From: Nocardia albiluteola
GTDB lineage: Bacteria; Actinomycetota; Actinomycetes; Mycobacteriales; Mycobacteriaceae
Direction: 5' to 3'
NCBI RefSeq assembly: GCF_018860155.1
Contig: NZ_JAHKNI010000001.1
Span: forward strand, 1,147,311 to 1,211,310
Length of the DNA: 64,000 nucleotides
Of this stretch, positions 35,145 through 42,430 are shown one piece after another. Position numbers and translations under genes: made by a program. Within the stretch, counting starts at the first letter, position 1; the number at the start of each line of letters is the position of its first letter. Under the pieces are notes generated by a model. It did not search any database and was not told the DNA's origin. It was given only the letters and a program-made list of their open reading frames with translations.

Positions 35145-35188
35145 ACCTTCGCCCGATCGGCTGACATCGACCTGATACGGGCCTGACA
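35145..35188 (-). promoter_or_regulatory. SARP-type heptamer array A, upstream of peptide operon
   Basis: Read on the minus strand, TGTCAGG, TATCAGG and TGTCAGC start every 11 bp (plus-strand CTGACA/CTGATA at 35161, 35172 and 35183). Nine bases after the last heptamer comes GAAGGT (35150-35145), and six bases later the peptide ATG. The layout matches sites A, B and C in this window and the known heptamer operators of SARP regulators. Confidence 0.8.
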
Positions 35189-35290
35189 CGTTGGATTCGC
35201 CCTGGTGGTAGCTGCTTTCCCGGGGCCCGGGTACGAGATGTTGTCGCGTACCCGGGCTCGGCGGAGTGGATCGGCCCTGCCGTCCCAGCA

Positions 35291-35930
35291 CTAGGCGGCC
35301 ACCGCGTGGCGGACGACGATGTTGCCCATCGAGGTGCGGGCGTAGACGTCGACGTTGTCGCCGTTGCCGTCCGCGACCGGTCCCAGCTGGTTCTGCACCG
35401 CGCCCTGCATCGTGTTGGAGTGCACGGTCACCGCGCTGCCGGGACGGATGCCGACCTCGAGGTCGCCCATGGAGGTCTCGAGGCGGATGTCGCCGCGGGT
35501 GGCGGCGCCGATCCGGATGTTGCCCTTGGCGGTCTTGGCGGTAACCGAGCCGAGAGGGCGGTCCAGGACGATGTCGCCCATCGAGGTCTCGACGCGGATC
35601 TCGCCGAGTTCGCCGTTGGCGTAGAGGTTTCCGCAGCCAGAGGTGCCGCTGAGCCGGGAGCCGGCGGGGACCTCGATGGTGACGTCGATGGTGGGGTTGC
35701 CGCCGAAGGCGGTGTAGGTGCGCCAGTCCTTCGGGGTCTTCACCGTCAGCACGCCGCCGGCGAAGTCGACCTGGGTCTGGGCCGCGGCCCGTACGTCGCC
35801 CTTCTTGGCGGGGTCGGCGGGCTGGACCTGCACGACGGTGTCGGTGCGGTCCGAGGCGATCACGTTCACGGTCGCGGACAGGACCTCGACGGTGACGGCG
35901 ATCGGGGCGGGGGTCTGGAAGGTGGTCATT
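35291..35930 (-). CDS. DUF4097 family beta-strand repeat protein
   Basis: From ATG 35930 (MTTFQTPAPIAVTVEVLSAT), with GGAGAAAA upstream, the protein has 212 residues. It is a chain of short beta-strand repeats, several with the unit VETSMGDIVLDRPLG or LETSMGDLEVG, as in the DUF4097 right-handed beta-helix family. No signal peptide or catalytic residue is evident. Related proteins are often encoded beside two-component or ABC-transporter genes, but their role is unknown. Its promoter carries heptamer array B, the same motif found ahead of the P450 operon and the ABC exporter. Confidence 0.85.
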
Positions 35931-35997
35931 GTTTTCTCCTTGTGTGGGTGGCGAATTCGGCCGGTCGGCCGGTTCGCTGTGCTTCGTTGATGTGAAT

Positions 35998-36053
35998 ACT
36001 TTCGCCGGGGGCGCTGACAGCGGGCTGATACCGCTCTGACATGGGCGCTGACA
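35998..36053 (-). promoter_or_regulatory. SARP-type heptamer array B, upstream of DUF4097 gene
   Basis: On the minus strand four heptamers occur: TGTCAGC, TGTCAGA, TATCAGC and TGTCAGC (plus-strand starts at 36048, 36036, 36025 and 36014). The last three have an 11-bp pitch and the first is 12 bp away. Nine bases after the last comes GAAAGT (36003-35998). The ATG is about 68 bp further downstream, behind a GGAGAAAA site, so this transcript has a leader. Confidence 0.8.
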
Positions 36054-36411
36054 GTGTGTTTACGCTGGTAGATGAGCATTTTCTGGGCTGGTCGAGCACC
36101 GGCTGACAGCACGTGTGGGCCGGAATGCGACGCGTCACCTCGGCAGGTTTCGCCCGTTCGAAAGCGCCGACGCCGGGGTCGGCGCGCACCGCGGCTGCAG
36201 ATGGATTCCCTCGAAGCCGGGGGTGCCCAGCGATGCCGAGGCCGTGGTCACCGACCACTCGGGGATCGGTGAGCGAGGCCGCGACCGGATGGCGGGCAGC
36301 GTCGTGATGCACGTGAGCGAAGGCTGCGGCATCGTGATGTGCGCGACGGCGCCACGTATTACCGGGATCTGGGTGAATCTTCCGGACGGGCCGGCGCACT
36401 GTGGTTGCCTC

Positions 36412-36510
36412 GTCGATGCCGTCGATGCCGTCGATGCCGTCGATGCCGTCGATGCCGTCGATGCCGTCGATGCCGTCGATGCCGTCGATGCCGTCGATGC
36501 CGTCGATGCC
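36412..36510. repeat. Eleven perfect tandem copies of GTCGATGCC
   Basis: GTCGATGCC is repeated 11 times without error from 36412 to 36510, then breaks into GTCCGGTGAC. The array ends 48 bp before the regulator start. The unit length is 9, so every frame stays open through it (Val-Asp-Ala on plus, Gly-Ile-Asp on minus), but no gene is supported. Copy number is likely to vary between strains. Confidence 0.95.
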
Positions 36511-36558
36511 GTCCGGTGACACCGGGCGGTCCGCCCGAACCAGGATTCGCACGGCAGA

Positions 36559-39500
36559 ATGGGCCGGGTGAAGATCGCGTTGCTTGGACCGCTCGATATC
36601 CGGGCAGATGACGGTGGAGTGATCGAGGTGCCGGGCGCCCGATTGCGGGCGCTGCTTATTGCTCTCGCGCTGGAGCCCGGCCGGGCGGTCGCGAAAACGA
36701 CGCTGGTCGACTGGATCTGGGGTGAGCAGCCGCCTGCTGATGCGGCGAATGCCCTGCAGGCGTTGGTTTCCCGGCTGCGCCGGGTGCTGCCGGACGGGTC
36801 GCTCGAGGTGCAGGCGGGGGGATACCGGCTGGCGGTCGAACCCCGGAACGTCGATGCCGTTCGCTTCGAACAGCTGCTGGATCAGGCGCGCGGCGGTGGT
36901 GATGCGCAGCGGGCCGAATTGCTGCGCGAGGCCGTCGAATTGTGGCGCGGCGCGCTGATGCAGGACGTCGGGATCCAGGACAGTGAGGCCGCCGAGGCGG
37001 TGATCACCCGGCTCGAGGGGTTGCGCCTCGCGGCCACCGAGGATCTGTACGAGGCGGAGATCGCGCTCGGCCGCGGGCCGGGGCTGGTCGCCGAGCTTAC
37101 TGAGCTGGTTGCCCGAAACCCGTTGCGGGAGCGGCTGGTTGCCGCGCTGATGCGGGCGCTGGGCGAGGCGGGGCGCGCGGCGGAGGCGCTGACCGTCTAT
37201 CAGAATGCGCGCGAGGCGCTGGCCGACGAGCTGGGCGTGGATCCCTCGCCGGAGCTGTCCGCGCTGCACGTCGCGCTGCTGCGCGGCGAGGTGGGGGCGC
37301 GCGAAGAGCAGGAACGCCGGACGAATCTGCGGGCCGAGCTGACCGCGTTCATCGGCACCTACGCCGATGTGGCGGTGGTGCGCGAGCTCATCGCGAACCA
37401 TCGGCTCACCACGCTGACCGGGCCCGGCGGCTCGGGCAAGACCCGGCTGGCCGTGGAGACCGCGCACAGCATGCTCGAGGACCTGCCCGATGGCGCCTGG
37501 CTGGTGGAGCTGGCCTCGGTCGGCGCGACCGGTGACGTGGCGCAATCGGCCCTGGCGGCGCTGGGACTGCGGGACGCGCTGCTCGCCGGGCAGCAGGCCG
37601 AGCCGATGGAACGGCTCGTCGCGGCGCTGCGCGAGCGCGAAACGCTGCTGATCCTCGACAACTGCGAGCACGTGATCGATGCCGCCGCGGCGTTCGCGCA
37701 CCGGCTGCTGGGGGAGTGCACGCGCCTGCGGATCCTCGCCACGAGCCGGGAACCGCTCGGCATCACCGGCGAGGCGCTGTGGCAGGTCGAGCCGCTGGCG
37801 CTGCCCGCCGAGGGCGCGAGCCCGGACGAGATCGAATCCGCGCCGGCCGTTCAGCTGCTGCGCGACCGCGCGGGAACCGTGCGCAAGGAGCTGCCCTCGG
37901 ATGCCGCCACCCTGGCGACCATGGCGCGCGTCTGCCGCGCCCTGGACGGGATCCCGCTCGCGATCGAACTGGCCGCGGCCCGGCTGCGCACCATGTCCCT
38001 CGACCAGCTGGCCACCCGCCTCGACGACCGCTTCCGCCTGCTGACCGGCGGCAGCCGCACGGCGATACCGCAGCATCGGACGCTGCGCGCCGTGGTCGAC
38101 TGGAGCTGGGAGCTGCTCACCGACGCCGAGCGGATGGTGCTGCGCAGGATTGCCGTGTTCTCCGGTGGAGTGAGTTTGGAAGCGGCGGAACAGGTTTGCG
38201 TACACATCGGAAGCGGGCGTGAGGGGCGCGGCGCGGGTGTTGGGCAGAGTGCGCCGGGCGGTCCGGAGGCGCTCGAGGGCGGGCGAGTCTTGGGGCGCGA
38301 GTTCGAAGCGGTTGGGGGCGGCGCACATACGGCGATCGAGCAGTGGGAGGTGCTCGAGTTGCTCACCACGCTGACCGAGAAGTCGTTGCTGCTCATCGCG
38401 GACGACAGCGGGCCACGCTATCGGATGCTCGACACGATTCGGCAGTACGCGCGGGAGCGGCTGGACGAGGCGGGGGAGGCGGAGTCGGCGCGGCGGGCGC
38501 ATCTGGAGTACTTCACCGGGCTCGCGGCTACCGCGGAACCGCACCTGCGCCGCGGGGAGCAGGTGGAGTGGCTCGCGACGCTCGCGGCCGAACACGACAA
38601 CATCCTCGTCGCGATGCGGGGCGCGCTCGCGGCCAGCGAGGCGGCCGGGGCGATGCGCATGGCCGCCGGCGCGGGGTGGTACTGGTGGCTGAGCGGGCAC
38701 AAGTCCACCGGGCTGGAGCTGATCACCGCGGCTGCGGAGCTCGACGGCGAGGTGGACAACGACACCCGCGCCATCGTGTACGGGCTGATCGTGCATTTCG
38801 TGTCCACCGGGCGCAACGATGAATACCTGGTGCAGGACTGGATTCACAAGGCCTACCGGTTCGGCCGCGACAGCCGGGCACCGCACCCCGGGGTGCGGTT
38901 CGTCGGCGCGCTCGAGCGACTACTGCAGGGACCCGACGCGATGCTGACCGCGTTCGAACCGTTGCTCACCGATGAAGAGCCGTGGGTGCGGGCGCTGGCC
39001 AGGCTGCAGCTCGGCAAGATGCGGACCGTGGTGGGAGGCCAGCTCGGGCGCGAGGCCGACGAGTATTTCGAGTCGGCGTTGACGGAGTTCCGTGTCGTCG
39101 GTGAGCGCTGGGGGATCTCGTTCGCGCTGAGCGAGCTGGCGGACAGACGCGCCATGCGCGGCGAATTCTCCTCCGCCTGTGAGCTTTTCGACCAGGCCGT
39201 CTCCGCGGTCTCCGCGGTCGGTGCAGTCGAGGATGCGGTCCGTTTCCGGTCCCGACAGGCCCAATTGTATTGGTTGATGGGCGATCCGGAGGCCAGTGTG
39301 GCCGCCGCGGCGGACGCGCAACGAACCGCGGAGCAGACCTCCTGGTCGAGCGCACTGGCAGAGGTGGCGTTGGCGAAGGCCGAGCTGGCTCGCTGGAACG
39401 GTGACACCGAGCTTGCTCGCCGGCAGATCGACGTCGCGACAACAGCGTTGGGTCATGACGCGGAGCACGCACATTACAGAGCGGCGATACAAGATCTGCT

Positions 39501-39831
39501 CGGCTACCTCACGGACGATCTGGACGAGGCGTGCACCCACCGTGCCGCCGCCTTCCGCGCGGCATCCGAGATGGGATATGCGCCCGGGGCCGCGCGGGTG
39601 ATCGTCGGGATCGCGGACCTGGCACTGCGATCCGAGCAGTACGAGCAGGCCGCGCGGCTGCTCGCGGCGAGTACCGCGGTGCGCGGCCTGCCCGATCTGT
39701 CCCTGCCCGACGTGGCCCGCATCGAGCAGGAAGCACGAAGTCGCCTCGGTGAAGAGGTCTTCACCGAGGCGACGAGGGCGGGTGGCGAGGCGGCCTGGCA
39801 CGAGCTGGCCGCAACTACACTCGCTTGTTGA
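36559..39831 (+). CDS. AfsR/SARP-like regulator with BTAD, ATPase and helical repeat domains
   Basis: The 1090-residue protein has an OmpR-like winged helix (residues 1-95: KIALLGPLDIRADDGG, ANALQALVSRLRRVL, GGYRLAV). A BTAD domain follows (about 96-245: DAVRFEQLLDQARGG, NPLRERLVAALMRALGEAGR, DELGVDPSPEL). Next is a STAND-type ATPase with Walker A GPGGSGKTRL near residue 290 and Walker B LLILDNCEH near 365. The last 450 residues are helical, TPR-like repeats. Such AfsR-type proteins activate secondary-metabolite genes by binding direct repeats. Three repeat arrays at adjacent operons are its probable targets. GTG 36568 is an alternative start. Its 3' end overlaps the convergent permease gene by 17 bp. 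Confidence 0.93.
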   Translation: MGRVKIALLGPLDIRADDGGVIEVPGARLRALLIALALEPGRAVAKTTLVDWIWGEQPPADAANALQALVSRLRRVLPDGSLEVQAGGYRLAVEPRNVDAVRFEQLLDQARGGGDAQRAELLREAVELWRGALMQDVGIQDSEAAEAVITRLEGLRLAATEDLYEAEIALGRGPGLVAELTELVARNPLRERLVAALMRALGEAGRAAEALTVYQNAREALADELGVDPSPELSALHVALLRGEVGAREEQERRTNLRAELTAFIGTYADVAVVRELIANHRLTTLTGPGGSGKTRLAVETAHSMLEDLPDGAWLVELASVGATGDVAQSALAALGLRDALLAGQQAEPMERLVAALRERETLLILDNCEHVIDAAAAFAHRLLGECTRLRILATSREPLGITGEALWQVEPLALPAEGASPDEIESAPAVQLLRDRAGTVRKELPSDAATLATMARVCRALDGIPLAIELAAARLRTMSLDQLATRLDDRFRLLTGGSRTAIPQHRTLRAVVDWSWELLTDAERMVLRRIAVFSGGVSLEAAEQVCVHIGSGREGRGAGVGQSAPGGPEALEGGRVLGREFEAVGGGAHTAIEQWEVLELLTTLTEKSLLLIADDSGPRYRMLDTIRQYARERLDEAGEAESARRAHLEYFTGLAATAEPHLRRGEQVEWLATLAAEHDNILVAMRGALAASEAAGAMRMAAGAGWYWWLSGHKSTGLELITAAAELDGEVDNDTRAIVYGLIVHFVSTGRNDEYLVQDWIHKAYRFGRDSRAPHPGVRFVGALERLLQGPDAMLTAFEPLLTDEEPWVRALARLQLGKMRTVVGGQLGREADEYFESALTEFRVVGERWGISFALSELADRRAMRGEFSSACELFDQAVSAVSAVGAVEDAVRFRSRQAQLYWLMGDPEASVAAAADAQRTAEQTSWSSALAEVALAKAELARWNGDTELARRQIDVATTALGHDAEHAHYRAAIQDLLGYLTDDLDEACTHRAAAFRAASEMGYAPGAARVIVGIADLALRSEQYEQAARLLAASTAVRGLPDLSLPDVARIEQEARSRLGEEVFTEATRAGGEAAWHELAATTLAC

Positions 39832-40576
39832 AAGTGGCCCGCGACCACAGGTATCCGACAATCGCGAACCCGGCACACCAGGCCAGCGCGGCCGCGGTGT
39901 CTCCGCCGGAGGGATGTCCGGTGAGAAATCCGCGCAGGGACTCGATGATCGGCGTGAAGGGCTGATACTGCGCGAACTGCCGGATGCCCTGCCCCATCTT
40001 GCCGGCGGGCACGATCGCGCTGCTCAGGAACGGCAGCATGATCAGCGGCACCACGCTCATGCCCGCGGACTCGGGCGTCTTGGCCGCCATGCCCAGCGCG
40101 ACCGTCAGCCAGGACGCGGCGAACGAGGTCGCCGCCATCACGCCGATCGCGCCGAGCCACTCCAGCGGCGTTGCAGGCGAACGGAATCCGAGCGCGAACG
40201 CCACGGCGATGATGGCCGCGATCGCCACCACGTTGGTCATGATGGTGGCCACGACGTGACCGGTCAGCACGGCACCGCGCGAGACGTCCATCACCTTGAG
40301 GCGGTTGATGATGCCCTTGGCCATATCCGAACTCACCGACACCGCGGTGCCCGAGAGCCCATAGCTGATGGCCAGCAGGATCATTCCCGGCACCGCGTAA
40401 TTGATGTAGTGCTCGCCGACATTGAACGCGTCGCCGAAGACGTACACGAAGATCAGCATCATCACGACCGGCATCAGGGCCGCGTTGAAGATCGTTACGG
40501 GGGTCCGGGTGATGTGTTTGATGTTGCGGCGCACCATGATCGACGAATCCGTCAGGGGTGCGGTCAGGGTGCTCAT
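39815..40576 (-). CDS. ABC-2 type transporter permease
   Basis: The 253-residue protein has six predicted membrane helices, including PVVMMLIFVYVFGDAFNVGE, VVATIMTNVVAIAAIIAVAF and MSVVPLIMLPFLSSAIVPA. It ends in a short cytosolic tail. It matches the DrrB/ABC-2 permease family that exports drugs, lipids or polyketides. The start overlaps the stop of the ATPase gene (ATGA), so the two form one translationally coupled exporter. The cargo is unknown; the shared operator suggests the product of the P450 operon. Confidence 0.92.
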   Translation of the reverse strand: MSTLTAPLTDSSIMVRRNIKHITRTPVTIFNAALMPVVMMLIFVYVFGDAFNVGEHYINYAVPGMILLAISYGLSGTAVSVSSDMAKGIINRLKVMDVSRGAVLTGHVVATIMTNVVAIAAIIAVAFALGFRSPATPLEWLGAIGVMAATSFAASWLTVALGMAAKTPESAGMSVVPLIMLPFLSSAIVPAGKMGQGIRQFAQYQPFTPIIESLRGFLTGHPSGGDTAAALAWCAGFAIVGYLWSRATFNKRV

Positions 40577-41517
40577 GCTGCTGCTGCCTCCGTGGTTGCG
40601 TGGCCGGTCAGGGAGAGGAAAACGTCGTCGAGGTCGGGAGTGTGGACGGAGACCTCTTCGGCCTCCAGGTGGGCTTCGTCGAGCCGATCCAGCAGCAGCC
40701 GAAGGGATTTCGTGCCGCCGCTACCGGGGACCCGCAGGGTCAGGGCCTCCTCGTCGGGGGTGGAGCCGGGCAGCACTCGCGCCGCCGCGGCCACCTCGCC
40801 GGCCGTGGTGAATCGCAGTTGAATGTGGCTGCCGGGCACCTGGCGCTTGAGCTCCTCGGGGGTGCCCTGGGCGACGATGCGGCCCTGGTCGAGCACCGCG
40901 ATCCGGTCGGCCAGCTGATCGGCCTCCTCGAGGTACTGGGTGGTGAGGAAGATCGTGACGCCGTCGGAGGTCAACTCCCGCACGATCTCCCACATGGTGC
41001 GGCGGCTGCGCGGGTCCAGCCCGGTGGTCGGCTCGTCCAGGAAGACGATCTGCGGCCGGGTGACCAGCGTCATCGCCAGATCCAGCTTCCGGCGCATGCC
41101 GCCGGAGTAGGTCGAGGACCGCTTCGCGGCCGCCTCGGCCAGGCCGAATCGTTCGAGGAGCTCGTCGACCACGCGCGTGCGCTCGCCGCCCCGCAGGCGG
41201 TGCAGGTCCGCCATCATCTCCAGGTTCTCCCGGCCCGTCAGCAGCTCGTCGACCGCCGCGAACTGCCCGGTGACGCCGATGGCCGCGCGCACCGCCGCGG
41301 GGTCGGTGGCGATGTCGTGCCCGGCGACGTGGGCCGTGCCGCCGTCCGCCTTCAGCAGCGTGGTCAGCACGTTCACCGTCGTCGTCTTGCCCGCACCGTT
41401 GGGTCCGAGCAACGAAAAAATCGTTCCGGCACCGATATTCAGGTCGATGCCGTCGAGTACGGCCTTGTCGCCGTACGCCTTGCGCAGCCCGGAGGCCGCG
41501 ATTGCCGTGTTGTTCAT
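40573..41517 (-). CDS. ABC transporter ATP-binding protein, DrrA-like
   Basis: From ATG 41517 (MNNTAIAASGLRKAYGDKAV) the protein has 314 residues. Walker A is GPNGAGKTTTVNV, the signature is YSGGMRRKLDLAMTL, and Walker B is IVFLDEPTTGLDPRSR. The C-terminal 90 residues after HDQ-type VTIFLTTQYLEEADQLADRI match the DrrA regulatory extension. It energises the ABC-2 permease encoded next. No ribosome site precedes the ATG, which comes 7 bp after a GACAGT element. This fits a leaderless mRNA starting at or next to the ATG. Confidence 0.95.
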   Translation of the reverse strand: MNNTAIAASGLRKAYGDKAVLDGIDLNIGAGTIFSLLGPNGAGKTTTVNVLTTLLKADGGTAHVAGHDIATDPAAVRAAIGVTGQFAAVDELLTGRENLEMMADLHRLRGGERTRVVDELLERFGLAEAAAKRSSTYSGGMRRKLDLAMTLVTRPQIVFLDEPTTGLDPRSRRTMWEIVRELTSDGVTIFLTTQYLEEADQLADRIAVLDQGRIVAQGTPEELKRQVPGSHIQLRFTTAGEVAAAARVLPGSTPDEEALTLRVPGSGGTKSLRLLLDRLDEAHLEAEEVSVHTPDLDDVFLSLTGHATTEAAAA

Positions 41518-41524
41518 GGGACGT

Positions 41525-41568
41525 ACTGTCGCCAGGCGGGCTGACACGGACCTGATGTGGAGCTGACA
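41525..41568 (-). promoter_or_regulatory. SARP-type heptamer array C, upstream of ABC exporter
   Basis: On the minus strand TGTCAGC, CATCAGG and TGTCAGC occur at 11-bp pitch (plus-strand starts at 41563, 41552 and 41541). Nine bases after the last comes GACAGT (41530-41525), then seven bases, then the ATPase ATG. Spacing and sequence mirror arrays A and B. Confidence 0.8.
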
Positions 41569-41780
41569 CGTCGGATGGGGGACAACACCGCGCCCCTCGG
41601 TTGGCTGTCTCGTTATCGTGTGACCTTCACAGATCAGTGGCCGGAAATCTCGGCAAGTTGGCACCGGTTGTGGTCACGGATTCGTTTGGTGGTCAAAGGA
41701 TTCCGATGACGAGGGATTCGCGGGCGGCGTCGACGACTGCTGTGCTCGGTCCGATGCGCGCGGGTCGCATGCGGCCGCCG

Positions 41781-42365
41781 TCACCCGGCTTGTGACCGAC
41801 CTCCCCCGCGGGCGCCGAGGAGGTCGGTCACAAGCCGGCGGGCGTACGCGGCGTCGAGCCCGGCCGGGCGGAAGAGGATGCGGTACATCATGGGGGCGAC
41901 GACGTGGTCCATGGCTGCTTCGACGTCGGGAGTGTTCTCCCCGCGGTCGGCCGCACGGGCGAGGATGGCGTTGATCTGTTCGGCCGCGTAGGCCGAGCAC
42001 TGGCCGGCGTTGCCGCCGTCCGGGTCGCCGAGCAGGGCGTCGCGGATGTAGGCGCGGCCTGAGGCGGAGGTCATCTCGTCGAGGAACTGTTCGGCCCAGG
42101 CCGTGAGGTCGGACCGCAGGTCGCCGTGGTCCTCCGGCCCGCTGTCGGGGCGCAGCCGTTCCACCGCGACGTCCGACAGCAGCTCGGCCAGATCGCCCCA
42201 GCGACGGTAGATCGTCGACGGGGTGACGTCGGCGCGCTGGGCGACCAGCGGGACGGTCAGTGCGTCGCGCCCCGCTTCCGATAGGAGTTCACGCACGGCG
42301 GAGTGCACCGCGGCCTGGATCCGGGCGCTGCGCCCACCGGGGCGCACCATCTGCTTGCGACTCAT
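41781..42365 (-). CDS. TetR family regulator of the amidase/MFS locus
   Basis: The 194-residue protein has a TetR helix-turn-helix (AQRADVTPSTIYRRWGDLAELLSDV) and a C-terminal domain with SASGRAYIRDALLGDP and VAPMMYRILFRP, as in TetR_C_11-type members. It lies just downstream of the amidase gene on the same strand but has its own upstream region with operator-like sites. The same motif recurs in the divergent promoter at 44074-44119, so it probably represses both itself and the amidase/MFS genes. The last codons form a long hairpin. Confidence 0.9.
   Translation of the reverse strand: MSRKQMVRPGGRSARIQAAVHSAVRELLSEAGRDALTVPLVAQRADVTPSTIYRRWGDLAELLSDVAVERLRPDSGPEDHGDLRSDLTAWAEQFLDEMTSASGRAYIRDALLGDPDGGNAGQCSAYAAEQINAILARAADRGENTPDVEAAMDHVVAPMMYRILFRPAGLDAAYARRLVTDLLGARGGGRSQAG
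41785..41838. terminator. Long hairpin overlapping the end of the TetR gene
   Basis: A 20-bp perfect stem (41785-41804 with 41819-41838; arm core GGCTTGTGACCGACCTCC) has a 14-base loop. It starts 4 bp before the end of the TetR gene, so the last 18 codons or so are part of it. It could stop transcripts from either side. Confidence 0.65.
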
Positions 42366-42370
42366 GCCAC

Positions 42371-42430
42371 CACTTTAAAGCACAGTTATTGCGTTTAGGA
42401 GGCGCTCACCCTAGCTTCACTAAGGCAAAT
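42371..42430. promoter_or_regulatory. Operator-like sites in the TetR promoter
   Basis: CACTTTAAAGCAC at 42371-42383 sits 6 bp from the TetR ATG, and TCACTAAGGCAAAT lies at 42417-42430. Both resemble the arms of the inverted repeat at 44074-44119 (TCACTTAAAGCAAAT), which points to autoregulation. Confidence 0.55.

Larger units (their letters stand above)
35931..36558. other. Intergenic region between DUF4097 gene and regulator
   Basis: No gene is supported in these 628 bp, although frames remain open on both strands because of the high G+C content. The region holds heptamer array B (35998-36053), a lone CTGACA at 36103 that lies exactly 55 bp (five 11-bp steps) from the outermost heptamer, and an 11-copy 9-bp tandem repeat just before the regulator gene. 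Confidence 0.6.

Noticed and set aside
35145..35150. TATTC just before the peptide ATG as the -10 box
   Set aside because: A -10 there would put the transcript start inside the coding frame, and the same alignment in the exporter promoter would leave only 2 bp before its ATG; GA(A/C)(A/G)GT fits all three promoters better.
33157..35175. A 672-codon plus-strand frame over the P450, ferredoxin and peptide genes
   Set aside because: It runs antisense to three genes with clear motifs and has no family match. Long antisense frames are common at this G+C content.
36412..36510. Possible CRISPR array
   Set aside because: The 9-bp units are contiguous without spacers and no cas gene is near.
35926..38886. 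A 986-codon open frame on the minus strand with a Gly-Ile-Asp repeat tract
   Set aside because: It is the shadow of the AfsR-like regulator on the opposite strand. Base composition by codon position fits the plus-strand gene, and the Gly-Ile-Asp tract is simply the intergenic 9-bp repeat read in that frame.
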